Positions 37,286 through 47,532 of a DNA stretch of 64,000 bases are shown one piece after another (position 1 is the first letter of the stretch; the number at the start of each line of letters is the position of its first letter). Below the pieces are notes generated by a model. That model was not told where the DNA came from, ran no database searches, and saw only the letters and a list, made by a program, of their open reading frames with translations. The position numbers and the translations under genes are program-made. The stretch is from Limnoperna fortunei (Eukaryota > Mollusca > Bivalvia > Mytilida > Modiolidae): assembly GCA_944474755.1 (NCBI GenBank), contig OX104123.1, positions 68,813,898-68,877,897 of the forward strand. Direction: 5' to 3'.

Positions 37286-37880
37286 AAAGTATATGGATGA
37301 CCCGCCAGTTTACATACATTTACATACATCCCTTCCCACTTGCCAATGAGACCCTTAAAGTGTTCCAAAGACATTCCCTCCCTTAATTCCTGTGGTAGAT
37401 TATTCCATAATTTTGGAGCAGCATACCGAATGTAGGCCATATCTGGTGGTTCTTACCCTAGGTTGTTCCACTGTATTTGTATATCTGAAAGAATATAAAT
37501 TTGCTTTAGGTGTTATTAGATCCTTTAAATATGCTGGTGAATTTCCATTAATAGTTTTTTATAGGTTTGTTTGGCTAGTGATCTTAAGCGCCTGATTTTC
37601 AATTGGGGCAAGTTGGATCTAGATAATAATTGTTCATATGTTGATGTTACATCATTATAAATAAAACGTAGAGCTCTTTCTTGTATATATTCAATGTTCT
37701 TAGTGCTTGATTCACCACAAAAATGCCATAATAGTGGACAGTAATTAAAATGAGATAAAATAAAAGAGTAATATATGGTCAATCTGCCTAGTCTATCAGA
37801 TGAGTTCCAATCGTTTTCAATCCATTAAGGTGCTGAGATGTGATAACTTGTATCCAATCCAGTGTTATAACTATATTCCA
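37286..37880 (-). pseudogene. CR1-like LINE reverse transcriptase C-terminus, frameshifted
   Basis: On the minus strand, fragments typical of the region after the RT catalytic core of CR1-like LINEs appear in order. They are an 'HLNGLKTIG' piece, then TIYYSFILSHFNYCPLLWHFCG and IQERALRFIYND (37782-37560), then LKDLITP, and finally YAAPKLWNNLPQEL (about 37430-37390). They lie in different frames, so at least three frameshifts separate them and the product cannot be made. The catalytic YADD and the endonuclease are absent (5' truncation). The 30-bp arrays follow in the 3'UTR direction. Confidence 0.85.
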
Positions 37881-38135
37881 AAAAATATTGTTAAATTTAA
37901 CTTAAATTAATACAAAAATCTGTTTTATCAGGTTAGATGTTAGAGGTATTTCACACATAGGATTTCATATTAGAAAATCATTGCAAATAATTGTGCTGCT
38001 AATTTTTACCAAGAGTTGTCTATCTTTGATCCGCGAGTGAGGAATACCGTGAAATTAACCCCAACTTCGAAACGTTAATTAAAGCCTCAGATCTGTCTAA
38101 TTTATATAGATATATTGATTGATTGCTTAGCTTAC

Positions 38136-38253
38136 GGTTCGAATCCCGCTGAGGGTAAGCACAAAAGTTTGACAGTATTAAAATCTAATTCTAACAGTGT
38201 TGGGTTATTTTTATATAGCGGATTTGGCCGACGATTCACCCCGGTTAATGAAG
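38136..38253 (+). mobile_element. Rearranged partial tRNA-SINE copy
   Basis: It contains a B-box-bearing 'ggttcgaatcccgctgaggg' and a tail 'aatctaattctaacagtgtt'. These are followed by a head 'agcggatttggccga' (38217) that breaks off after about 35 bp. All pieces match the fuller copy at 38264-38461. Confidence 0.7.
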
Positions 38254-38263
38254 CTATATTTTT

Positions 38264-38460
38264 ATATAGCGGATTTGGCCGAGGGGTCTAGACCGCTGGA
38301 CATAGTGCAGGCGATTTTGCCACAGTGTCACAACGGTGTGAGTTCGAATCCCGCTGAGGGAAAGGAAAAATTTTACAGTGTAAAAATCTAATTCTAACAG
38401 CGTTGGGTTTAGTTTGTAGACGTGATCTAATTCAAACAGTGTTGGGCTTAATTTGTAGAA

Positions 38461-38461
<1 letters not shown>
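38264..38461 (+). mobile_element. tRNA-derived SINE
   Basis: The head 'agcggatttggccgagggg' resembles an A box of a tRNA-Leu/Ser-like gene. 'gttcgaatcc' (38342-38351) is a good B box, and 'cccgct' can pair with 'agcgg' as an acceptor stem. The long spacing between boxes and the missing plausible anticodon arm argue against a working tRNA. A tail with 'aatctaattctaacagcgtt' and a repeat of it run into the (TA)n. RNA polymerase III transcription is expected from the boxes; this is inference. Confidence 0.75.

Positions 38462-38505
<44 letters not shown>
38462..38505. repeat. (TA)n microsatellite
   Basis: About 22 TA dinucleotides directly follow the SINE tail. Confidence 0.98.
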
Positions 38506-38509
<4 letters not shown>

Positions 38510-38665
38510 TCTAAAGAGTCTACCAACCAGCAAGCGTATTAAGTATCGGATCGACAAACATGACGATAAAGCATAAAGAAAAAATAATATACAAGCATAG
38601 AAGATTATGCAACGATACAAATGACGGTGTTTCTTGTCAAAAATTTAGACAAAGACTGACCAACG

Positions 38666-38825
38666 ATTACGTTTGTTTTCACTACGTAAAAGATTTTAGA
38701 AAAGAAATTAACTAGAATAAAATAAAAGAGGGAGCCTAAATAAATACATGTTTCTGTTTCGTTGATTGTTTGGATTGTTTTGTCAACCAATCGTATTTAG
38801 GTATACCACCTGGTTCCAAGTGAAG
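38666..38825. repeat. Satellite linker, copy 1, left half
   Basis: 'acgtttgttttcacta' through 'ggttccaagtgaag' also occurs at 44903 and 47118. Here it is cut at 38825 by a LINE and continues at 41814. Confidence 0.93.
38819..38825. repeat. LINE target site duplication AGTGAAG (left)
   Basis: AGTGAAG is repeated at 41814-41820. The uninterrupted linker at about 45054-45068 reads 'aagtgaagaagcttata', showing the empty site. Confidence 0.9.
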
Positions 38826-38948
38826 ACAAGACAAGACAAGACAACAGTTTATTAAGCCTCAGACACACAGGTGTACAAGAGGACACCAAAAATATGTAAC
38901 AAATACATACAGTAGAGGGTTTAGACAATAATACATACAGACACAAGA

Positions 38949-39016
38949 TACAGCTACGTTAATTTAAACACACAGCTACGTTAATTAAAACACACAGCTA
39001 CGTTAATTAAAACACA
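38949..39016. repeat. 22-bp triplication in the LINE 3'UTR
   Basis: 'cagctacgttaattaaaaca' plus 'ca' is repeated three times (38951, 38973, 38995). Confidence 0.95.
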
Positions 39017-39147
39017 CATAGTAAATTCAATATTAAAGTATATCTTACGACCAATACACAATGCAAATAATACATAATACGTCAAGTAAAGACTGGATCA
39101 TTTTATAGGTAACGACATAAGATTTTTAAAAACTTTGCCAAGTTTTT

Positions 39148-41760
39148 TTAGAGTTCAACGTGACAGAACAATAGAAGCCCTTGTAGTTTATATTCTGTTG
39201 GATTAACAGTATAATATTTGGGAATGTACTTGCCTCTGATATTCATTATCTCTTCCTTATGACAAACGAAAAGATAATGAAATTCATCACCAACTCCTTT
39301 CCCAAAAAGATGACATAATCTTTGCGTTTTTAGTGTCCCGTTCCATCTACCCGTTTTTACAGGAAATTTTATACTAGAACACCTAAATTTTGATATATAA
39401 ACTCTATCGCATACATTTAATTTTAATAAATAGGTTTCCAAGCAAAATTGATTTTTTATTCTGCATAGAATTTACCTCGTGATGAGTTATTCATTTGTGA
39501 GAACCAAGTTTGAATAAACTGATCGTTCAGCTGCCGTAAAATCATAATTTTCAGTACTTTTCTATCCATTGAAATTTGGTTCTCCAAAATAAAACTCAAA
39601 CCACAGCTGTCGAGTATTGATTTAACTTTTGAGATCCATTTAAATTTAGTAGGATTTAGTGAATGTAAATTAAGCATTACATTGTACATAATCGAAGATA
39701 ACTTATTATTATTATCTAAAATTATACTATTCCATTATAATACTATTTTCCGTTTAATTATAGTTTCCATTGGAAATCTTTCTAATTCCCCATAGACCAT
39801 GTAATTTAGGGTACTACTTCGTATTTTCAAAATGTTTTTACAAAACTGAAGATGTACTTTTTCTACGTCATCAAGTTTTTCGAACCCCCAATCTTCTGAC
39901 GCATACAATAATACAGGACTAACTAGTGAATCAAACAACTTAAGTTGCAAGTCCACAGGGATATTGATATTTTTTATTTTTCGATACAATGCATACAGAG
40001 ATTTTTGCGCTTGATCAACAAGTTTTTTACGTGTTGTACAAAAACTACCATTAAAGTTGAAAAGTACTCCAAGGTAAGAATATGAGTCTTCTGTTTCAAT
40101 ATTTTCCCCGTTTATTTTGAAGTTCTGTTTACACTGTGTTCTCTTCTTACTAAAGATTACAACTTTTGTTTTACTTGTATTTACAATAAGTTACCACTCA
40201 TTACAGTATTTTTCAAAACACATCAGACTAGCTTGCATACCCTCTGCAGTTTCTGAAAGAAGAACAGTGTCATCCGCATATAATATAATGAACAGTTTTA
40301 AAAATATTTGTAACAATTCTCGGCATAAGTTTGAGATATGACTTAGACACTCTACATTATTTGATAAAAAATACCTTTCTAAATCATTGAGAAACAATGA
40401 AAATAAGAAAGGTGACAGATTTTCACCTTGCTTCACCCCTATGTGGGATACAAAAAATTCCGAAAATTCGGCTCCCCTTTTTACCGACGTTTTAATATCT
40501 TGATACATGCTGTAGATCACAGTAAATATTTTACCTTTTATATTTGACTTTAACATTTTTTGCCACAGCCCTGATCTCCATACGGTGTCAAAGGCACTCT
40601 TAAAGTCTACGAAGGTACAAAATAGTTTTTTCCCAAGGGATTGGTAAATGGTAATTAAAGAATGAAGAACAAAAATATTATCTACAGTTGAAAAATCCTT
40701 TACGGAAACCTGCTTGCTACTTTGATATAAGGTGAACATGATCCACATAATTATTTAACCTGTTATTCAGTATTGTTGAAAATGTTTTGCTCAGACAGGA
40801 GTTTAATGTAATTCCTCTGTACATTTCAGGGTCGGATCTTGAAGCTTTATTTTTAAAAATTGTTATTAGTATTCCGGTTGACCAACTATCCGGAACTATT
40901 CCAGAATCAAAGATCAGATTAAAAAGCTTTAGGTAAAAAGGCAACAGGTCGTCAATAGTACTTTTGATATATTCATTTAAAACTTCATCAATACCAAAAG
41001 CTTTGCCATTCTTCAAAGTCGATACCGCTTTTTTAATTTCTGCTTCCGTTATGGGACCGTTTAAATATACATCCACATCGTCTGAAATATTGACAAAGTC
41101 AAAATCGGGTTCTATATCGTATTCCCAATTACCATTTTCATTTAATCTTTTAAAATGGTTATATAGCGCTTCTAACGAAATATCCTCATTGTTATCACGT
41201 TTTTGATTTTTATTCAGATTATTAAGAGTTTTCCACAAGGCTTTTGAGTCTTTTTTAGATAAACCGCGTAGTTCGTTAGCATCTCTTTGTTGATACTCCG
41301 AAAAAGACGTATTTAATGATTTTTTATGTTCGTTGCTTGCTAATCTCATTTTACGTCTGTTTTCGGCATTTTTCAAAAAACTGTATCTCTTGCGAGCCTT
41401 ATGAAAATTTTTCCGACTTATTGAGCATTTTCTATTAAACCACGGTTTGGAGTCTTCGTGTTTATAATATTTTTTACGTGTTTCAATTTTACCAAATGTT
41501 GCAGCCGCTGCGTTAGAAAAATTAGCAGTTATGTCAGAGACTACATCGTTAATTACATTTTGTGTTACATTATTATTTGCCATTAATTCATCCAGCTTGT
41601 TAACGACCCGCTCTAGAATACCGTCGGGATCATTATGAACACGATCAACATAATCCGACCTCTTTTCATCTTTCCATCTATTGAACGATTGTGTATACAT
41701 TTCGTCTGCACCATTTTCTGACACTTTACTGATATTTGCCCAAAGGCTGAACTGTAACAT
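39148..41760 (-). pseudogene. LINE ORF2 remnant (reverse transcriptase), broken
   Basis: Minus strand. The first frame (41760-40717) covers the region between endonuclease and RT (KPWFNRKC, LKNGKAFGIDEVLNEYIK) and the start of the RT (MYRGITLNSCLSKTFSTIL). A frameshift near 40720-40748 leads to the second frame with FVDFKSAFDTVWR, GVKQGENLSPFLFSLFLNDLE and the catalytic YADD. A TAA at 40191-40193 and another at 39735-39737 interrupt this same frame. A further frameshift near 39440-39480 precedes a C-terminal zinc-binding stretch (RLCHLFGKG, GDEFHYLFVCH; ends 39148). The endonuclease is lost by truncation. The clade is not assigned. It is non-functional as it stands. Confidence 0.93.
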
Positions 41761-41813
41761 ACAATGACAATCAGAATATAAAGGAATAAAATCGTCTATT
41801 TTGAACTCAGTTC

Positions 41814-42024
41814 AGTGAAGAAGCTTATAAGTTACGAAGGAAGACCGAGCATCTACTGTGAGCAAAGAAAAAAAAGTTGCAGCAGTGTAGATTTATGGGA
41901 CTGATCATTTTGAATGATATATGTTTTTGTGATATAAATATTGTTAACAACCGAGTAAAGAAATAGACACGAACGCTTGACATGCTCTTCATATTCATAT
42001 AATGTTTGGTATTTTCAACTTTTG
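41814..42024. repeat. Satellite linker, copy 1, right half
   Basis: Resumes the linker after the LINE and runs to 'ttcaacttttggttgtcc'. The minus-strand frame 41825-42061 recurs at 45089-45295 only because the DNA is repeated. Confidence 0.9.
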
Positions 42025-42083
42025 GTTGTCCAAGGGGGGTTCGTCGGAAACCCTCGAACACGCCCCCCCCCTTTTGGCTACGG
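42025..42083. mobile_element. Right half of the CCGTAGCC hairpin element
   Basis: 'ttgtccaaggggggttcgtc' to 'ggctacgg' matches the right part of 42737-42894. The left half is missing at the linker junction. Confidence 0.8.
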
Positions 42084-42736
42084 ATATGAATAGTGAATTT
42101 TGATTAATTATTTCAGACTCAAATAAAAAGCATGATATAGCTCAGACCAACTAAAGATCCATCTCATCTTTTGTTACGAAGTATAACATTTAGGGAAATG
42201 TAGCACTTATTCATAGACTTATCGTTTTATATAGATACTGCCATTGATATGTTCAGTAAAAATACAACTGGTAGTCGCTTTGCAGTGTTTATTCACAGTG
42301 TGTATGTAGTGAATTCCTAGTATGTAGTCATTTTGTTGGTGTGTATTCTCACTGTGTATGTAGTGGTTTTCCTGTGCATCTCCTAATTTGTGAAATTTGT
42401 GAATGTGTTATTTGGATCTAGTGGAATTAAGTTGGGGCTTATAACTAAAGCGAGTAACACGAATGAAGAACACAAAACTTAAACGATGTAACTTAATGTT
42501 GCATTTCTTCCTGTAATTATATTCTAAACTTTATTACCATATTCAAGGCCAAGAGTAAAAATTAAGCATTTTATGGTCCGTAAGTTACGATTGTCTAAAT
42601 CATTATAATGTTAAACCACTCTCATGTAGTACATGTAGTATACCGTTACCGCGACCATTGCCTTAATTTCGTATGAAGCAAAACTTCTTCTGTAGTATCA
42701 ACTTTCGGATGTCAATAGCTACACCGAATAGCATAC

Positions 42737-42894
42737 CCGTAGCCAGAATTTTTTTAGGGGGTGTTCGATTTTCAAAATATTCCTTATTTTAAAAGTGCTT
42801 AACCAATTTTCAGTTGGTTTTTACCAATATTTTTCAAATTATTTTGTCCAAGGGGGTTCGTCGGAAACCCTCGAACCACCCCCCTTGGCTACGG
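42737..42894. mobile_element. 158-bp MITE-like element inside the satellite, copy 1
   Basis: It starts CCGTAGCCA...GGGGGTGTTCG and ends CGAACCACCCCCCTTGGCTACGG, imperfect inverted ends. The flanks read 'gaatagcata' and 'atatgaatag', and the short monomers read straight through ('gaaatagtgaat'), so it is an insertion in an ancestral monomer that was then amplified. Confidence 0.78.
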
Positions 42895-43549
42895 ATATGA
42901 ATAGTGAATTTCGATTAATTATTTCAGACTCAAATAAAAAAACATGATATAGCTCAGACCAACTAAAGAACCATCTTATCTTTTGTTACGAAGTATAACA
43001 TTTAGGGAAATGTAGCACTTATTCATAGACTTATCGTTTTATATAGATACTGCCATTGATATGTGCAGTAAAACTACAACTGGTAGTCGCTTTGCAGTGT
43101 GTATTCACAGTGTGTATGTAGTGAATTCCTAGTATGTAGTCATTTTGTTGGTGTGTATTCTCACTGTGTATGTAGTGGTTTTCCCTGTGCATCTCCTAAT
43201 TTGTGAAATTTGTGAATGTATTATTTGGATCTAGTGGAACTAAGTTGGGGCTTATAACTAAAGCGAGTAACACGAATGAAGAACACAAAACTTAAGTGGT
43301 GTAACTTAATGTTGCATTTCTTCGTGTGATTATATTCTAAACTTTATTACCATATTCAAGGCCAAGAGTAAAAATTAAGCATATCATAGTCCGTAAGTTA
43401 CGACTGTCTAAATCATTATAATGTTAAACCACTCTCATGTAGTACATGTAGTATACCGTTACCGCGACCGTTGCCTTAATTTCGTATGAAACAAAACTTC
43501 TTCTGTAGTATCAACTTTCGGATGTCAATAGCTACACCGAATAGCATAC

Positions 43550-43714
43550 CCGTAGCCAGAATTTTTTTAGGGGGTGTTCGATTTTCAAAATATTCCTTAT
43601 TTTAATAGTGCTTAACCAATTTTCAGTTGGTTTTTACCAATATTTTTCAAATTATTTTGTCCAAGGGGGGTTCGTCGGAAACCCTCGAACACCCCCCCCC
43701 CTCCTTGGCTACGG
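43550..43714. mobile_element. 165-bp MITE-like element inside the satellite, copy 2
   Basis: Same element and same position in the next monomer. It differs from copy 1 mainly in the length of its C-run. Confidence 0.78.
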
Positions 43715-44902
43715 ATATGAATAGTGAATTTCGATTAATTATTTCAGACTCAAATAAAAAAACATGATATAGCTCAGACCAACTAAAGAACCATATTATC
43801 TTTTGTTACGAAGTATAACATTTAGGGAAATGTAGCACTTATTCATAGACTTATCGTTTTATATAGATACTGCCATTGATATGTGCAGTAAAACTACAAC
43901 TGGTAGTCGCTTTGCAGTGTTTATTCACAGTGTGTATGTAGTGAATTCCCAGTATGTAGTCATTTTGTTGGTGTGTATTCTCACTGTGTATGTAGTGGTT
44001 TTCCCTGTGCATCTCCTAATTTGTGAAATTTGTGAATGTATTATTTGGATCTAGTGGAATTAAGTTGGGGCTTATAACTAAAGCGAGTAACACGAATGAA
44101 GATTACAAAACTTAAATGGTGTAACTTAATGTTGCATTTCTTCGTGTTATTATATTCTAAACTTTATTACCATATTCAAGGCCAAGAGTAAAAATTATGC
44201 ATTTTATGGTCCGTTAAGTTACGATTGTCTAAATCATTATAATGTTATACCACTCTCCTGTAGTATAACGTAACCTAAATTTCGTATGAAACTAAACTTC
44301 TTCCGTAGTATCAACTTTCGGATGTCTATATAGCTACACGAAATAGTGAATCTCGATTAATTACTTCAGACTTCATGGAAAACATTATATAAGCTCAGAC
44401 CAGTTGAAGAAACATCTCATCTTTGTCACGAAGCATACGATTTAGGGAAATGTAGCACTCATTCATAGACTTATCGTTTTATATAGATACTGCCATTGAT
44501 TTGTGCAGTAAAGTACAACTGGTAGTCGCTTTACAGTGTGTATTCACAGTGTGTATGTAGTGAATTCCCAGTATGTAGTTATTTTGTCGGTGTGTATTCT
44601 CACTGTGTATGTAGTGGTTTTCCCTGTTCATCTCAGTATAAAATTTGTGAATGCAGTTTTTGAATCTAGTGGAATGTAGTTGAAGCGTATACATAAAGCG
44701 AGTAACACGAAAAACACGAAAACCAATGGTGTAATGTGACGTACAGTTGCATCTCTGCCTGTGATCATAATCTAATTATACTTCATTACCATTCAAGACC
44801 CATTAACACATTAACAGATTATCTGGTCCTTAAGTAATGATACCTATAGTGTCTATACCATTGTAAACATATCATTAATGTTAAAGTTCTGTTTTGGAGC
44901 TA

Positions 44903-45264
44903 AATACGTTTGTTTTCACTATGTAAAAGATTTTAGAAAAGAAATTTACTATAATAAAATAAAAGAGGGAGCCTAAATAAATACATGTTTCTGTTTCGTT
45001 GATTGTTTGGATTGTTTTGTCAACCAATCGTATTTAGGTATACGACCTGGTTCCAAGTGAAGAAGCTTATACGTTACAAAGGAAGAAGCTACTGTGAGCA
45101 AAGAAAAAAGTTGCAGCAGTGTAGATTTATGGGACTGATCATTTTGAATGATATATGTTTTTGTGATATAAATATTGTTAACAACCGAGTAAAGAAATAG
45201 ACACAAACGCTTGACATGCTCTTCATATTCATATAATGTTGGGCATTTTGAACTTTTTGTTGTC
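44903..45264. repeat. Satellite linker, copy 2 (LINE-free)
   Basis: Uninterrupted version of the linker, with about 90-95% identity by eye to copies 1 and 3. It ends at 'tttttgttgtcc'. Confidence 0.93.
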
Positions 45265-45314
45265 CAAGGGGGGTTCGTCGGAAACCCTCGAACACCCCCC
45301 CCCCTTGGCTACGG
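45265..45314. mobile_element. Right half of the CCGTAGCC hairpin element, second partial copy
   Basis: The same truncation as at 42025-42083 directly after the linker, so the linker plus half-element was copied as a block. Confidence 0.78.
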
Positions 45315-47117
45315 ATATGAATAGTGAATTTCGATTAATTATTTCAGATTCAAATAAAAAACATGATATAGCTCAGACCAACTAAAGAACCATCTTATCT
45401 TTTGTTACGAAGTATAACATTTAGGGAAATGTAGCACTTATTCATAGACTTATCGTTTTATATAGATACTGCCATTGATATGTTCAGTAAAAATACAACT
45501 GGTAGTCGCTTTGCAGTGTTTATTCACAGTGTGTATGTAGTGAATTCCTAGTATGTAGTCATTTTGTTGGTGTGTATTCTCACTGTGTATGTAGTGGTTT
45601 TCCCTGTGCATCTCCTAATTTGTGAAATTTGTGAATGTATTATTTGGATCTAGTGGAATTAAGTTGGGGCTTATAACTAAAGCGAGTAATACGAATGAAG
45701 AACACAAAACTTAAATGGTGTAACTTAATGTTGCATTTCTTCGTGTGATTATATTCTAAATTTTATTACCATATTCAAGGCCAAGAGTAAAAATTATGCA
45801 TTTTATGGTCCGTAAGTTACGATTGTCTAAATCATTATAATGTTAAACCACTCTCCTGTAGTATAACGTAACCTAAATTTCGTATGAAACTAAACTTCTT
45901 CCGTAGTATCAACTTTCGGATGTCTATATAGCTACAAGAAATAGTGAATCTCGATTAATTACTTCAGACTTCATGGAAAACATTATATAAGCTCAGACCA
46001 GTTGAAGAACCATCTCATCTTTTGTTACAAAGTATAACATTTAGGGAAATGTAGCACTTATTCATAGACTTATCGTTTTATATAGATACTGCCATTGATA
46101 TGTGCAGTAAAACTACAACTGGTAGTCGCTTTGCAGTGTCTATTCACAGTGTGTATGTAGTGAATTCCCATTATGTAGTCATTTTGTTGGTGTGTATTCT
46201 CACTGTGTATGTAGTGGTTTTCCCTGTGCATCTCCTAATTTGTGAAATTTGTGAATGTATTATTTGGATCTAGTGGAATTAAGTTGGGGCTTATAACTAA
46301 AGCGAGTAACACGAATGAAGAACACAAAACTTAAATGGTGTAACTTAATGTTGCATTTCTTCGTGTGATTATATTCTAAACTTTATTACCATATTCAAGG
46401 CCAAGAGTAAAAATTATGCACTTTATGGTCCGTAAGTTACGATTGTCTAAATCATTATAATGTTAAACCACTCTCCTGTAGTATAACGTAACCTAAATTT
46501 CGTATGAAACTAAACTTCCGTAGTATCAACTTTCGGATGTCTATATAGCTACACGAAATAGTGAATCTCGATTAATTACTTCAGACTTCATGGAAAACAT
46601 TATATAAGCTCAGACCAGTTGAAGAAACATCTCATCTTTGTCACGAAGCATAAGATTTAGGGAAATGTATCACTCATTCATAGACTTATCGTTTTATATA
46701 GATACTGATATTGATTTGTGCAGTAAAAATACAACTGGTAGTCGCTTTACAGTGTGTATTCACAGTGTGTATGTAGTGAATTCCCAGTATGTAGTCATTT
46801 TGTCGGTGTGTATTCTCACTGTGTATGTAGTGGTTTTCCCTGTTCATCTCAGTATAAAATTTGTGAATGCAGTTTTTGGATCTAGTGGAATGTAGTTGAA
46901 GCGTATACCTAAAGCGAGTAACACGAAAAACACGAAAACAAATGGTGTAATGTGACGTACAGTTGCATCTCTGCCTGTGATCATAATCTAATTAAACTTC
47001 ATTACCATTCAAGACCCATTAACACATTAAAAGATTCTCTGGTCCTTAAGTAATGATACCTATAGTGTCTATACCATTGTTAACATATTATTAATGTTAA
47101 AGTTCTGTTTTGGAGCT

Positions 47118-47484
47118 ATTACGTTTGTTTTCACTATGTAAAAGATTTTAGAAAAGAAATTTACTATAATAAAATAAAAGAGGGAGCCTAAATAAATACA
47201 TGTTTCTGTTTCGTTGATTGTTTGGATTGTTTTGTCAACCAATCGTATTTAGGTATACGACCTGGTTCCAAGTGAAGAAGCTTATAATTTACGAAGGAAG
47301 ACCGAGCATCTACTGTGAGCAAAGAAAAAAAAGTTGCAGCAGTGTAGATTTATGGGACTGATCATTTTGAATGATATATGTTTTTGTGATATAAATATTG
47401 TTAACAACCGAGTAAAGAAATAGACATGAACGCTTGACATGCTCTTCATATTCATATAATGTTTGGCATTTTCAACTTTTGGTA
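47118..47484. repeat. Satellite linker, copy 3
   Basis: Uninterrupted linker. It stops at 'ttcaacttttggt' where unrelated sequence begins. Confidence 0.93.
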
Positions 47485-47532
47485 GAGCGCCGCTAATGAG
47501 TCTTGAATAGACGAAACGCGCGTCAGGCGTAG
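47485..47532. repeat. Mussel-type hairpin element fragment
   Basis: 'gccgctaatgagtcttgaat' and 'agacgaaacgcgcgtcaggc' contain the palindromic 'gacgaaacgcgcgtc'. I recall very similar sequence dispersed in Mytilus transcripts and genomes. This is a memory-based match. Confidence 0.5.

Larger units (their letters stand above)
31253..37880 (-). mobile_element. Probable CR1-like LINE tail with minisatellite-expanded 3'UTR
   Basis: Read on the minus strand, a decayed RT C-terminus (37880 to about 37290) is followed by three blocks of a 30-bp repeat, a 46-bp repeat, and an end (31408-31253) that closes with 'aataaatattacttgacttg' and 'ac', like the short tandem tail of many LINEs. The order fits one element whose 3'UTR grew by about 5.7 kb of tandem expansion. 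That these parts belong together is inference: no target duplication was found, and the 31253 border is judged only from the tail-like motif. Confidence 0.5.
38826..41813 (-). mobile_element. 5'-truncated LINE (2988 bp)
   Basis: Inserted in minus orientation between two AGTGAAG copies. Read on the minus strand it starts inside coding sequence and ends with (TTGTC)n just before the left target duplication. Its 3'UTR holds three 22-bp repeats (38949-39016). The empty site is visible in the two other linker copies. Confidence 0.93.
42025..47117. repeat. 620/820-bp satellite, 7 tandem monomers
   Basis: The landmark 'tagacttatcgttttata' falls at 42214, 43026, 43846, 44466, 45445, 46065 and 46681, giving spacings of 812, 820, 620, 979, 620 and 616 bp. 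Monomers of 620 bp lack a hairpin insert carried by the 812/820-bp ones. The 979-bp interval contains a linker (44903-45264). Within each monomer 'tgtgtatgtagtg..ttcc' motifs repeat. Weaker monomer-like sequence continues at about 47760-47890. Confidence 0.93.

Noticed and set aside
32320..37440. Very long minus-strand open frames with Cys/Leu/Arg repeats, and plus-strand mates, over the 30-bp array
   Set aside because: A 30-bp unit keeps every stop-free frame open; several frames on both strands are open at once. No signal peptide or non-repeat domain is linked except by run-on from a broken LINE.
38268..38360. Functional tRNA gene
   Set aside because: A and B boxes are visible, but I cannot fold a proper anticodon arm, and a second rearranged copy with the same tail next to it points to a SINE.
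41825..42061. Minus-strand frame repeated at 45089-45295, possible small gene
   Set aside because: It is part of the repeated satellite linker; conservation reflects DNA duplication, and the N-terminal part reads through a MITE end and C-runs.
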